A stretch of 64,000 nt of DNA from Palsa-504 sp963822765 (GTDB lineage: Bacteria > Actinomycetota > Actinomycetes > Streptosporangiales > Streptosporangiaceae), in NCBI GenBank assembly GCA_963822765.1, contig CAWGJL010000024.1, positions 124,001 through 188,000 of the forward strand, read 5' to 3'. The position numbers and the translations under genes were made by a program. Under the pieces are notes generated by a model. It was not told the DNA's origin and searched no databases. It was given only the letters and a program-made list of their open reading frames with translations. Shown one piece after another: positions 25,739 through 34,492 of this stretch. Each line of letters begins with the position of its first letter. Positions within the stretch are counted from its first letter, which is position 1.

Positions 25739-27163
25739 ATGACCCAGATTCACGAGCTCACCGCGATCGAGCTGGCCACGGCGATCCGCGCGAAGGATCT
25801 CTCCCCGGTCGCCGTCACCGACCATTATCTACGCCGCACGGCCGAGCTCAACGACCAGGTCGGCGCGTTCTACACCGTCACCGCCGAACTGGCCGCCGAG
25901 CAGGCGCTCGCCGCCGAGAAGGCCGTCGCCGAGGCCGCCGATCCGGCCGATCTGCCCCCGCTGACCGGCGTGCCGATCCCGATCAAGGACCTGAACCAGG
26001 TCGCGGGCATCCGCCAGACGTTCGGCTCGCTCGCGTACGAGAACAACGTGCCCGCCGGTGACGACTACGTGGTGACCAGGCTCAAGGACGCCGGCGTGGT
26101 CATCACCGGCAAGACGTCCACGCCCGAGTTCGGCCTGCCGTGCTACACCGAGACCAAGATCGGGCCGCCCGCCCGGACCCCGTGGGACCTGTCCCGGTCC
26201 GCGGGCGGGTCGAGCGGCGGCGCGGCCGCCGCGGTGTCCGCGGGCCTGGCCCCGGCCGCCCAGGGCAGCGACGGCGCCGGGTCGATCCGCATCCCCTCCA
26301 GCGTGTGCGGGCTGTTCGGGATCAAGGCGTCCCGCGGCCGGGTCTCTGGCGGCCCGCTCGTCCCCGACCTGCTCGGCTTCGGGATCGACGGCCCGATCAC
26401 CAGGACCGTGGCCGACGCCGCGCTGCTGCTCGACGTGATGACCGGCAACTACCCGGGCGACATGTACACCCAGCCGCCGCTGCCGCCCGGCGAGACCTTC
26501 CTGGGCTACGCCAGCCGCCCGCCTGGCCGGCTCCGGATCGGCCGCACCCTGCAGGCCCCGGTACCCGGGGCCGAGGTCCACCCGGACTGCGTGGCCGCCT
26601 ACGAGGACGCGAGCGCCCTGCTGGCCGGCCTGGGCCACGAGATCGAGGACATCGCCCTGCCGCTGGGCGAGGACATCGTCCCGTTCTTCGAGATCATCTA
26701 CTACGCCTACGCCACGCTGACCCCGGTGGACCCGGCCCAGGAGCACATCCTGCTGCCGCTGACCCGCTACCTGCGCGAGCGCGGCCGGGCCACCGCCGCG
26801 CCCGACTTCATCTTCGCCCAGGCCTACATGCAGTTCGTCACCCGCCCGGCGATCACCGCCTTCGCCGCCTACGACGCGATCCTCACCCCGACCCTGGCCC
26901 GGCCGCCGGTGCCGGTCGGCTACTTCGACGAGGTCGACCCGGCGGAGAACTTCGAGCGGCAGAAGCGGTTCACCCCGTGGACCGCGCTCTACAACGTATC
27001 GGGCCTGCCCGCGGTCAGCGTCCCGCTGCACTGGAACGCCGAAGGCCTGCCGATCGGTGTCATGCTGGCCGGCCGGATGGGCGACGAGGGCACCCTGATC
27101 TCCCTGTCCGCCCAGCTCGAGCAGGCCCGCCCCTGGAAAGACCGGCACCCGCCGCTCTGGTAA
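25739..27163 (+). CDS. Amidase (amidase signature family)
   Basis: The 474-residue enzyme hydrolyses an amide bond through the Ser-cisSer-Lys triad. The Lys is in VPIPIKDLNQV (near residue 83), the cis-Ser in AGGSSGGAAAAV (near 158), and the nucleophile in QGSDGAGSIRIPSS (near 181). It resembles soluble amidases of broad or unknown substrate rather than GatA, as it lacks gatC/gatB neighbours. The upstream 25480-25738 stretch contains no other recognisable gene. A copy of the dispersed 15-bp motif begins 10 bp after the stop. Confidence 0.93.
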   Translation: MTQIHELTAIELATAIRAKDLSPVAVTDHYLRRTAELNDQVGAFYTVTAELAAEQALAAEKAVAEAADPADLPPLTGVPIPIKDLNQVAGIRQTFGSLAYENNVPAGDDYVVTRLKDAGVVITGKTSTPEFGLPCYTETKIGPPARTPWDLSRSAGGSSGGAAAAVSAGLAPAAQGSDGAGSIRIPSSVCGLFGIKASRGRVSGGPLVPDLLGFGIDGPITRTVADAALLLDVMTGNYPGDMYTQPPLPPGETFLGYASRPPGRLRIGRTLQAPVPGAEVHPDCVAAYEDASALLAGLGHEIEDIALPLGEDIVPFFEIIYYAYATLTPVDPAQEHILLPLTRYLRERGRATAAPDFIFAQAYMQFVTRPAITAFAAYDAILTPTLARPPVPVGYFDEVDPAENFERQKRFTPWTALYNVSGLPAVSVPLHWNAEGLPIGVMLAGRMGDEGTLISLSAQLEQARPWKDRHPPLW

Positions 27164-27167
27164 CTGT

Positions 27168-27193
27168 CTTTTATTTTTACCGAACGGACCGTG
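27168..27193 (+). repeat. Dispersed motif copy 2
   Basis: TTTTATTTTTA followed by CCGAACGGACCGTGG lies between the amidase stop and the decayed kelch gene. It is almost identical to the copy at 11281-11303 over 24 bases. Confidence 0.7.
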
Positions 27194-27228
27194 GCTCGTG
27201 CCCCCGGGCCCGTATCAAGCTGACCCGG

Positions 27229-27711
27229 CTGGCACCCGGCCAGCACCCCCGGCTGGACCCACATCGGCGACGCGCCCTGCTGCGTGCTGCCGGACGGCCG
27301 GGTCCTGCTGGGCTCGATCGACGACACCAGGACCGCCATCTTCGACCCGGCCACCGGCACCTGGTCGCCGGGCGCGGACAAGGCCGACTCGAGCTCCGAG
27401 GAAGGCTTCACGCTGCTGCCCGACTACACGGTGCTGGCCCCGGAGAACTCCAACCCGCCGTACGCCGAGAAGTACCTGATCTCCGCGGACACCTGGGTGA
27501 GCGCCGGGCAGACCCCGGTATCGCTGGTCGAGACCAGCGTCTCGATCGAGATCGGGCCCTGCCTGCTCCGCCCGGACGGCACCGCGTTCCCGGTCACCGC
27601 CGCGTGCACACCCGGTTCACGGTCCCGGCCGGGCTGGCTCACGGCCGCTACGACCTGCGCGTCGTGGCCAACGGCATCGCCTCCCGCGAGGTCGAGGTCC
27701 GGGTATCCTGA
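27229..27711 (+). pseudogene. Kelch-repeat protein remnant
   Basis: One frame holds a kelch-type unit (VLPDGRVLLGSIDDTRTAIF, then DPATGTWSPGADK) and a second repeat-like stretch ending in LLRPDGTAFPV. Another frame supplies a typical C-terminal beta-sandwich end, FTVPAGLAHGRYDLRVVANG. Galactose-oxidase-like and kelch proteins are normally several hundred residues, so the 5' part is missing and the 3' part is frameshifted with a deletion. It is a fragment, abutting the dispersed motif at its left edge. Confidence 0.75.
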
Positions 27712-27715
27712 CCGG

Positions 27716-28708
27716 CTACCGCGGCGCGTCGCCCATCCGGTACTGATGGGTGAGCTCGTCGAGCCGGCGTTTCAGGTCGCCGTCGAGGACGAGATCGGCG
27801 GCGGCCAGGCTCGCCTGGAGCTGGTCCGGTCTGCTGGCCCCGATGATGGGCGCGGTGACCGCCGGATTGGCCAGCACCCAGGCCACCGAGAGGGTGACCA
27901 GATTGATCCCGGCCTCCTCCGCGATCTGGCCGAGCTCGTCCACCGTGCCGAACTCCCGCTCGTGCCAGTACCGCTCCTGGTACATCCCGCCCGCATTGCC
28001 CAGGGTGAAGCGGGATCCCTCCGGGGGCGGCGCGGACCGCGAGTGCTTGCCCGAGAGCAGGCCGCCCGCGATCGGGTTGTACGGGATGACCCCGACGCCT
28101 TCCTCCAGGCAGAACGGCAGCATTTCCCGTTCGATCTGGCGGAACAGCAGGTTGTACCGGGGCTGCACGCAGTCCAGCCGGGCCAGCCCGAGCGTCTCGG
28201 TCCGGCCGACCGCCCGGACCAGCTGGTAGGTCAGGAAGTTCGAGCAGCCGGTGTACCGGACCTTGCCGGAGTGGACCAGATCGTCAAGCGCGCCCAGGGT
28301 CTCGTCGATCGGCGTCGCCCGGTCGTACCCGTGCAGCTGGTACAGGTCGATGTAGTCGGTCTGCAGCCGCCGCAGCGAGGCGTCGACGGCGGACATGATG
28401 TGCTTGCGCGAGTTGCCGGCGTCAAACGGCGCCGGGCCGGTCGGGGCGAAGCACTTGGTGGCCACGATGAACCGGTCCCGTTTGCCCCGCAGCCAGCGGC
28501 CGAGGATCTCCTCGGTGATGCCCCGCGTGCTCAGGTCCCCGCCCAGCGGGTACGCGTCGGAGCTATCGAGAAAGTCGATGCCCCCCTCAGCGGCCCGGTC
28601 CAGGATCGCGCCCGCCGTGCCCTCATCACTCTGCAATCCAAAGGTCATCGTCCCCAGGCAGAGCCTGGAAACCTGCAACCCCGTCCGCCCCAGCCTGACA
28701 TGCTCCAT
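27716..28708 (-). CDS. Aldo/keto reductase
   Basis: The 330-residue (beta/alpha)8 oxidoreductase uses NADPH to reduce carbonyl compounds. The catalytic tetrad is visible: Asp in FLDSSDAY, Tyr just after it, Lys in VATKC (near residue 85) and His in YQLHGYD. The C-terminal cofactor loop has APIIGASRPDQLQASL. It resembles the KAB/YajO-like aldo/keto reductases. The substrate is unknown. It diverges from the ABC transporter operon. Confidence 0.92.
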   Translation of the reverse strand: MEHVRLGRTGLQVSRLCLGTMTFGLQSDEGTAGAILDRAAEGGIDFLDSSDAYPLGGDLSTRGITEEILGRWLRGKRDRFIVATKCFAPTGPAPFDAGNSRKHIMSAVDASLRRLQTDYIDLYQLHGYDRATPIDETLGALDDLVHSGKVRYTGCSNFLTYQLVRAVGRTETLGLARLDCVQPRYNLLFRQIEREMLPFCLEEGVGVIPYNPIAGGLLSGKHSRSAPPPEGSRFTLGNAGGMYQERYWHEREFGTVDELGQIAEEAGINLVTLSVAWVLANPAVTAPIIGASRPDQLQASLAAADLVLDGDLKRRLDELTHQYRMGDAPR

Positions 28709-28917
28709 CCCAGCAAGCTATCCCCCCACCCCGCCCCCGACCCCCTCTAATCGAATGAACCCCCGGGCTTCACCGCGCTCTAGCATGGTGAACCCCCGGT
28801 TTCACTACGTAGCCCTCCCGCCCCATCGCGCCCCCTCCACTCCCGGCTTGTGTCATTAGTTCTATAAGAAGTAGAATATTAGCCAGCCCATCGGACGATC
28901 CTCGGGGGAGGAGCGCG
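28709..28917. promoter_or_regulatory. Divergent promoter region with candidate operators
   Basis: Between the aldo/keto reductase and the ABC operon there are two similar elements, TGAACCCCCGGGCTTCAC (28756-28773) and TGAACCCCCGGTTTCAC (28789-28805), 33 bp apart. A perfect dyad TTCT-ATA-AGAA lies at 28860-28870 within an AT-rich stretch. The dyad is a candidate site for the YtrA-type repressor encoded in the operon. GGGGGAGGAG precedes the ATG of the ATPase. Confidence 0.45.
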
Positions 28918-29916
28918 ATGTCTGGACCATCCTCGAGCCCGACCCGGCCGCCTAAGGTGGCCCCCACCAGGTCCGCGGCGATCGAGGTCAGCCACCTGAC
29001 CAAGGACTTCGGGACGCGTACCGCCGTGGCCGACGTGTCGTTCAGCGTCGCGCAGGGCGAGGTGTTCGGCTTCCTGGGTCCCAACGGCGCGGGCAAGACC
29101 ACCACGGTGCGGATCCTCGGCACGCTGATCGCGCCGACCTCGGGGTCCGCGGTGGTCGCGGGGCTCCCGCTTGGTCCGGCTAACGCCGAGGAGATCCGCC
29201 AGCGCATCTCGATCATGCCCGAAGCCCCCGGCCTGTACCGCCGGCTCACGGTCACCGAGAACCTGGAGTTCTTCGCCAGGCTGTACGGCCTGCCGCGGCG
29301 CGAGCAGCGGATAGCCGAGGCACTGGCGGCGGTCGGCCTCGGTGACCGCGCCCATGACTTCGCCGGGAACCTGTCCAAGGGCCTGCGCCAGCGCGCCGCG
29401 CTAGCCCGCAGCCTGCTGAACGACCCGCAGGTCATGTTCCTGGACGAACCGACCTCCGGGCTGGACCCGGTGGCCTCGCACGATGTGAACATCCTGATCA
29501 CCGCGCTGCGCGACCGCGGGGTCACCGTCTTCCTTACCACCCACCGGCTGGATGAGGCCGAACGGCTGTGCGACCGGGTCGCCATCATGAACACTCACCT
29601 GCTCACCATCGGCCGCCCCGACGAGTTGCGCCAGACGCTGTTCAACCGGTCCCTGACCGTCAGCACGGCGGCGCCGCTGGCTCACCCCGAGCAGGTTTTC
29701 GCAGGCCTGCCGGCGGTGCAGGGCTGGCAGGCCACCGACCCGGGTACCCCGGCCAGTTACCTCGTGACCGTCTCCGATCCGGCTAAGGCCGCGCCGGCGG
29801 TGACCCGGGCCCTGGTCGCCGCCGGGGCCGACGTGCTGTCGATCGCCGAATCGAAGCACACCCTGGAGGACGTCTACCTCGAACTGGTCGAGGACACGGA
29901 GGGCCAGACACGATGA
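28918..29916 (+). CDS. ABC transporter ATP-binding protein
   Basis: This 332-residue ATPase energises an ABC-2 type exporter. Walker A is GPNGAGKTT (residues 54-62), the signature is NLSKGLRQRAALA near 150, Walker B is VMFLDEPTSGLDP near 170, and the switch His is in FLTTHRL. A C-terminal domain of about 90 residues follows, as in drug or lantibiotic exporters. Its stop overlaps the permease ATG (ATGA). The operon order ATPase, permease, small protein, GntR is typical for YtrA-controlled transporters. Confidence 0.95.
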   Translation: MSGPSSSPTRPPKVAPTRSAAIEVSHLTKDFGTRTAVADVSFSVAQGEVFGFLGPNGAGKTTTVRILGTLIAPTSGSAVVAGLPLGPANAEEIRQRISIMPEAPGLYRRLTVTENLEFFARLYGLPRREQRIAEALAAVGLGDRAHDFAGNLSKGLRQRAALARSLLNDPQVMFLDEPTSGLDPVASHDVNILITALRDRGVTVFLTTHRLDEAERLCDRVAIMNTHLLTIGRPDELRQTLFNRSLTVSTAAPLAHPEQVFAGLPAVQGWQATDPGTPASYLVTVSDPAKAAPAVTRALVAAGADVLSIAESKHTLEDVYLELVEDTEGQTR

Positions 29917-30725
29917 GCACGGACACGATGAGCACAGGCACGACGAGCACTGGCACCATGACCATGAGCGCGGCCCGCATCGGGGCCATCATCCGCAAGG
30001 AACTCACGGAGTTCCGTCGCAACCGGTTCATCCTCGTCACCGCGTCCATCTTGCCGCTCATTTTCCTCATCAGTCCCACCGCGCAGATTCTCGCCATCAA
30101 GGCTTCCGCGGTGACCACGGTGTTGCAGCGGCGGGTCGAGGCCGGGCTGTTCCTGCCGCTGCTGATCCCGGTCTTCGTGCCCTCGATCCTGAGCGCGTAC
30201 GCGGTGGTCGGGGAGCGCGAGCAGGGCACGCTCGAGCCGGTGCTGACCACGCCGATCAGCCGGGTGGAATTCCTGCTCGGCAAGGCCGCGGCGATCTTCG
30301 TGCCCGCGATCGGCGTGGCCTACCTGATCTTCGGGGTCTTCGTGGCGATCACCCAGTTCGCGGCCCAGTCGGCGGTGGCCACGGCCGTGCTGCACGCGCC
30401 CCAGCTGCTCGCCGCCCTGGTCTTCATCCCGCTGCTGGCCGCCTGGGCCATCTGGGTCGGCCTGGCCATCTCCGCGCGATCCTCCGACACCCGCGTCGCC
30501 CAGCAGCTCAGCATCCTGGCCAGCTTGCCGCCGGTCGCGGTGACCGCGCTCATGTCGTTCAACGTGATACGCCCGACGCTCATCGTGGTCGCCGCGTTCG
30601 GGGGCGGCCTCCTGGTTATCGACTGCCTGGCCTGCTTCGCCGTGGCCCAGGTATTCAACCGCGAGCGCCTGATCACCGGCACCAAGTCGACCACCGGCAG
30701 TTACCGAGTACGAGGAGCATCATGA
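29913..30725 (+). CDS. ABC-2 type permease
   Basis: The 270-residue protein has about six membrane helices and the conserved ERGxxE-like cytoplasmic EREQGTLEPVLTTP segment of NatB/ABC-2 permeases. Its N-terminus is a run of near-identical codon blocks (MSTDTMSTGTTSTGT) from an 18-bp DNA repeat. Several in-frame ATG starts are therefore possible; MTMSAARIGAIIRK may be the real core start. It pairs with the ATPase just upstream. Confidence 0.92.
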   Translation: MSTDTMSTGTTSTGTMTMSAARIGAIIRKELTEFRRNRFILVTASILPLIFLISPTAQILAIKASAVTTVLQRRVEAGLFLPLLIPVFVPSILSAYAVVGEREQGTLEPVLTTPISRVEFLLGKAAAIFVPAIGVAYLIFGVFVAITQFAAQSAVATAVLHAPQLLAALVFIPLLAAWAIWVGLAISARSSDTRVAQQLSILASLPPVAVTALMSFNVIRPTLIVVAAFGGGLLVIDCLACFAVAQVFNRERLITGTKSTTGSYRVRGAS

Positions 30726-31027
30726 CCGCGACCCTCCAGCTGACCCGGACCTTTGGCGGGATCACCAACGGCGGGAAGTGGCAGGTCCTGATCGACGGTA
30801 CCGCCGTCGGCTCGATTGACCAGAAAGAGACGGTCGAGCTACCGGTCGAGCCGGGCCACCACACACTGCGCGTCAAGCGGTCCGAGCGGTTCCTGAGCCG
30901 TGAACGGTCCTTCGACGCCGTCGACGAGCAGGTGGTCAGCTTTTCGTGCCACAGCCAGTTTCTGTGGCCGATGTACATCGCCTCGCTTATCAAGCCCGAC
31001 CTGTGGATCATCCTCCGGCAGGCCTGA
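30722..31027 (+). CDS. Small protein with PEGA-like fold
   Basis: The 101-residue protein starts within the permease stop (ATGA overlap). Its middle (VLIDGTAVGSIDQKETVEL, then PVEPGHHTLRVKRS) looks like a PEGA or similar beta-sandwich surface domain. The end, FLWPMYIASLIKPDLWIIL, is weakly hydrophobic. The family was not recognised. Its position between permease and regulator suggests it is an accessory subunit of the exporter. Confidence 0.75.
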   Translation: MTATLQLTRTFGGITNGGKWQVLIDGTAVGSIDQKETVELPVEPGHHTLRVKRSERFLSRERSFDAVDEQVVSFSCHSQFLWPMYIASLIKPDLWIILRQA

Positions 31028-31031
31028 CCGC

Positions 31032-31457
31032 ATGCTGCTCAGCGTCGAACCGGATGGTCCGGTGCCCATCTACCAGCAGATCAGGGACCGGATCGTCGAG
31101 GCCATCGCCGGAGGTGGCCAGCCGGCCGGCTCGGGCTTGCCCTCCACCCGCCAGCTCGCGGTCGACCTGGGTGTCAACTTCCACACCGTGAACAAGGGCT
31201 ACGACCTGCTCCGCCAGGAGGGCCTGCTGCGGATCGGCCGCAAGTCAGGCGCGGTGGTACAGCGTGACGCCGGCAGCGGGCCGCCGCGCCCGGACTGGGT
31301 CCGGGACTGGGCGGCCCGGCTGCAGACCCTGCTGGCCGAGGCCGCCGCCCAGGGCCTGCCCGCCGAGGACATCGTGCGGCACTGCCGGGAGGCCATCGCC
31401 GCCTTCACCTTTCCGGTCGACGGCGAGTCCGGCCCGGGACCAGTCGGCCCGCCATGA
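31032..31457 (+). CDS. YtrA-subfamily GntR transcriptional regulator
   Basis: The 141-residue protein has a GntR winged helix at the N-terminus (VPIYQQIRDRIVEAIAGG, LPSTRQLAVDLGVNFHTVNK, GYDLLRQEGLLRI). The C-terminal part is short and helical, too small to be a ligand-binding FadR/HutC domain, which defines the YtrA class. Such regulators repress the ABC operon they belong to. The ATG overlaps nothing upstream, but the stop overlaps the next ATG. Confidence 0.93.
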   Translation: MLLSVEPDGPVPIYQQIRDRIVEAIAGGGQPAGSGLPSTRQLAVDLGVNFHTVNKGYDLLRQEGLLRIGRKSGAVVQRDAGSGPPRPDWVRDWAARLQTLLAEAAAQGLPAEDIVRHCREAIAAFTFPVDGESGPGPVGPP

Positions 31458-32542
31458 CCACGGCCAGCCTGTCCGGAGAGGTCATCGTGTCGTTCTACGC
31501 GGTGGCGTCGTGCCTCGCGCCGGCCATCACCCGGCCGACCGTGCCGTTCGGCGTCCGCGTCCCGCCCGAACGGGCCAGCGCGCCCGTTATCCGGCAGCAG
31601 CGGCGCGCCTACTACGGGCGGACCGCGATCATCGGCGCCTGCTGCATCGCCCTCGTGATCCTGCTCCAGGATCGCGGGTCGTGGTGGCTGAGCAGGATCA
31701 TCCTGCTGGCTGAGATCGCCGCCGACCTCGGCTGCTTCCTGATCGCACGGAACCGGATCGCCGCGGTCAAGCAGGCCGAACGCTGGTACGCCGGGCACCG
31801 GCAGGTGGTGGCCACCGACACCAGCTGGCGGACCGATCCGCCCCGCTTCCCGGTGCGCTGGCTGATCCCGGCCCTGACCGTGATCGCGGTGACCGTCCTG
31901 GTCGGCGCGCTCCGGTACCCGCACCTGCCCGCCCGCGTGACCGCCGGCGGTCACCTGGTGCCCAAGTCGGTCGTCTCCGTGTTCGCCATCGTGGCCGCGC
32001 AGCTGTACGTCACCGCCATGTGGACCGGGATCATGCTGATCGTCTACCGCTCGCGCCCGGACATCGAGGCCGCCGACGCGGCGGGTTCGACCCGCCGCTA
32101 CCGCAGGTTCCTGGCCGCCTGCACCCGGGCCGTGCTGACGCTCCTCGCGCTGGTGGACCTCACCCTGCTCCTGGCCGCCTTGCGGAACTGGCAGGTCTAC
32201 CGGCTCGCCGGGATCGGTTCGGCCCTGCCGGTCCTGCCGTTCGCGGTCGGCCTGCTCGTCCTGGCCGTGGTCTTTTTCCGCGTGGGCCAAGGCGGATCCC
32301 GGCTACCCGGCGGCGGCCGAGGCGGCTCTGGTCCGGTGGCGGGGGTCGACCGGGACGACGACCGCTTCTGGAAGGCCGGGCTGATCTACGTCAACCGCGA
32401 CGATCCCGCCATCCTGATCGGCGCCCGCTTCGGCGTCGGCTGGACCTTCAACCTCGCGAACCCGATGGCCTGGCTGGTCATCGCCGGCATCGTGGCCACG
32501 CCCGCCGGCCTGGCCGTCCTCGCCGCGACCGCGGGGATATGA
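31454..32542 (+). CDS. DUF1648/DUF5808 membrane protein
   Basis: The 362-residue protein has about six membrane helices. A DUF1648-like segment, LRYPHLPARVTAGGHLVPKS, follows the third helix group. Near the C-terminus, DDDRFWKAGLIYVNRDDPAI and GWTFNLANPMAW match DUF5808. Proteins of this type are routinely the last gene of YtrA/ABC operons; their role is unknown, perhaps in sensing cell-wall stress. ATGA overlap with the regulator shows it is in the operon. Confidence 0.9.
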   Translation: MTTASLSGEVIVSFYAVASCLAPAITRPTVPFGVRVPPERASAPVIRQQRRAYYGRTAIIGACCIALVILLQDRGSWWLSRIILLAEIAADLGCFLIARNRIAAVKQAERWYAGHRQVVATDTSWRTDPPRFPVRWLIPALTVIAVTVLVGALRYPHLPARVTAGGHLVPKSVVSVFAIVAAQLYVTAMWTGIMLIVYRSRPDIEAADAAGSTRRYRRFLAACTRAVLTLLALVDLTLLLAALRNWQVYRLAGIGSALPVLPFAVGLLVLAVVFFRVGQGGSRLPGGGRGGSGPVAGVDRDDDRFWKAGLIYVNRDDPAILIGARFGVGWTFNLANPMAWLVIAGIVATPAGLAVLAATAGI

Positions 32543-32929
32543 CCCGGGCGGTCCCGGGAACCGCGGAGGCGGCCGGATCTGGGTCGTGCTCTGAGCTGGC
32601 CTGCCGTCAAAGCGAAGGAGTACGGCTGTGCACCGGCGCCTTGCCTGCGGTGCACTGCCCGGAGCGCCGCCCCGAGAACTCAGGCTAAGCTGGTAGGTGA
32701 GCTGCAGCTGCCGCGGCCGGCCTGATGGCGCAGCGCGCAGGTGCCTTCGGGTCATCCAGTCCGGGCTGAGCGGAGCTTGCTCGGCGACAGCGACGACCAC
32801 GATATGACCCGCGAGGTGCGCCGCAGTCGAGGCTGGCCGGGATGGCCGTGCTGATGAGCAGGGGCGGGAGGCGGCAAAGCCGTTAGGAGTCCGCGTCGAC
32901 GGCGAGCGCCGCGACCTGCCCGTCGGCAT
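32543..32929. other. Non-coding gap with no recognisable gene
   Basis: The stretch after the DUF1648 gene has no reading frame with family features. It may hold unrecognisable 5' parts of the decayed histidine kinase that follows. No repeat or hairpin stood out. Confidence 0.5.
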
Positions 32930-33076
32930 CGGCTGACTGCCTACCGGATAGTGCAGCGCGGCCCCGACCAACGCGTTAAAGCGGGTCTCCAGAACGGCGG
33001 TAAGCTCGACGCCTCGACCCAGCGCGGCGCCTCCTTCGCCGTCCGTGTCCAGCTACCGCTCCGTGAGGCGGACATG
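32930..33076 (+). pseudogene. Histidine kinase C-terminal remnant
   Basis: YRIVQ followed, after a one-base shift, by PTNALKRV matches the N-box region of a NarL-type kinase (YRIVQEALTNALKHA). Downstream, GGKLDASTQRGASFAVRVQLP is the usual ATPase-domain end. Everything upstream is missing or unrecognisable. It is followed directly by a decayed response regulator, so this was once a two-component pair. Confidence 0.7.
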
Positions 33077-33720
33077 ACCACGGTGGTGAGCTCGGACCAC
33101 CAGGTGCAGGCGCAGGTGGGGCTGCGGAAGATCCGGAAGACCAAGCTCGGAGACCACGGTCAGGCGATCGCCTGCGACGGGCGGGACGCGGTGGCCGCGG
33201 CCCGGCGGCTGCGCTCGGATGTGGTGCTGATGGACACAGGAGCCGGTCCTGGACGGCATCGAGGCCAGCCGGCGGATCGTCCGGGATCAGCCCGCCACCC
33301 GGGTGCTGATCTTGACCGCGTTCGGGCTCGACGACTACGTCATGACGCCTTGCGTGCCCGGGCGAGCGGCTTCATGTTCAAGGACGCGCCGCCCGAGGAA
33401 AGCGCCGCCGCGGTCGATCGCGGCCGGCGGTGTCGTGCAGCTCGCACCAGCGGTACCGGGCGGTGATCGAGGAGCTCACCCGCATGCCGGCCCGGTCTAC
33501 CTGGCCGTCCCGCAGGTCGTCGGCGAGCTGACCCCTCGCGAGCGCGAGCTCCTTGACCTGCTCATCCGCGGCCTGTCGACCGGGAGATCTGCCGCGAGCT
33601 CGTGATCAGGGAAGCCACAGCGGAAGACACGTGGCCAGGATCTTGGAGAAACTGAGCTTGCGCGACCGGGTTCAGGCGGTGATCTACGCCTACGAAAGCG
33701 GTCTGGTCTCACCAGGCCCG
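33074..33720 (+). pseudogene. NarL/FixJ response regulator, multiply frameshifted
   Basis: Pieces of one regulator appear in successive frames: LRSDVVLMD (phosphoacceptor, about 33214), LDGIEASRRIVRDQPATRV and LILTAFGLDDYV (33249-33340), ASGFMFKDAPPEE (33366-33404), LTPRERELLDLLIRGLS (33530-33580) and RVQAVIYAYESGLVSPG (33667-33719). At least four indels separate them. An intact family relative lies at 51138-51812. The pattern is that of an old pseudogene, not a single sequence error. Confidence 0.85.
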
Positions 33721-33724
33721 CCAG

Positions 33725-34144
33725 CTAGCCGGGCGAGGCGGAGTGCTCATATCGCTCGGCTTCCTCGGCCACCTGTTCCAGCGTGGTCTTGTCGAAGCTC
33801 TTCTCGTACAGGCGCAGCGCGGCTCTCGGCCAGCGCGCGGCGGGTCCGCAGCTTCTGCAGCTCACGCAGCGGCAGGGTCCGGCTCGCCGAAGCGGAGTAG
33901 GCTCAAGCGCCGCGTCGGCGTGCGCATCGTCGAAGGCTACGGTCTGGATGGAGTTCTCTTGCAGGAACCGGGCCAGGACCGTCCTGCCGCGGGGCCCGAA
34001 CCGTGCGGTGAGGACGATACCGGTCTCCAGCCGGGTCGGCGCGCCGATCAGGGTCCCGATGAGGCGGCGAGTTCGTGGACGATGCGCTCGTAGCCGGGTT
34101 CTTTGCCGATGACGGCCAGGATCGCGGAGCGAGTCGATGATCAT
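33725..34144 (-). pseudogene. VapC-like PIN-domain toxin, frameshifted
   Basis: ATG at 34144 begins MIIDS, the PIN-domain start with the first catalytic Asp. One frame then carries ILAVIGKEPGYERIVHELAA and another LIGAPTRLETGIVL, ARFLQENSIQTVAFDDAHAD. These match VapC ribonuclease order, but the conserved C-terminal acidic motif (normally GDC) is lost in a frame change. It follows the antitoxin remnant on the same strand. The last part (LRLYEKSFDKTTLEQVAEEA) has no VapC counterpart and may come from another gene. Confidence 0.8.
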
Positions 34145-34171
34145 GCGCCAACCAGCGCCGAAACAAAGGAT

Positions 34172-34415
34172 CTACTCGCGCTCCGCTTTGGACAACGGCT
34201 TGCCGAGCTGGTCCGGCGGGATCAGCGGCCAGATCTCCTCCTCGAGGAACCGGGTGAGCCGTTCCTCGCGCGCCGGGACGGACGGAGCGGACTGAGCCTG
34301 GAGCACCTGGCGCAGGGCGTACCGGAGGCTCCGGCTGGTCATGCCCGCAAGCAGGGTACCTCGGTTAAACCCGCGAAACAAAAGTTCACTCAGGATCCTT
34401 AATGTTAAGCGCCAT
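34172..34415 (-). pseudogene. VapB-like antitoxin remnant
   Basis: ATG at 34415 begins MALNIKDPE, the standard VapB start, then hits a stop. Another frame holds LRYALRQVL and EERLTRFLEEEIWPLIPPDQ, LGKPLSKAERE, the conserved VapB tail, and ends in TAG at 34172-34174 where functional relatives continue with ILGYGP. So it carries both a frameshift and a premature stop. Its partner toxin is equally damaged. Confidence 0.82.
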
Positions 34416-34426
34416 ACGGATCAATA

Positions 34427-34451
34427 GTACCTATCAATGTTTGAAAGGTAC
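34427..34451. promoter_or_regulatory. Surviving VapBC-type operator dyad
   Basis: GTACCTATCAA (34427-34437) and TTGAAAGGTAC (34441-34451) are inverted copies with one mismatch in 11, three bases apart. The dyad ends 12 bp before the vapB ATG on the minus strand. Toxin-antitoxin complexes repress their own promoters through such dyads. Confidence 0.6.
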
Positions 34452-34492
34452 ACGCCCGAGTCGAGGAACCATGGGGAGAGTACAAGCTCGAC

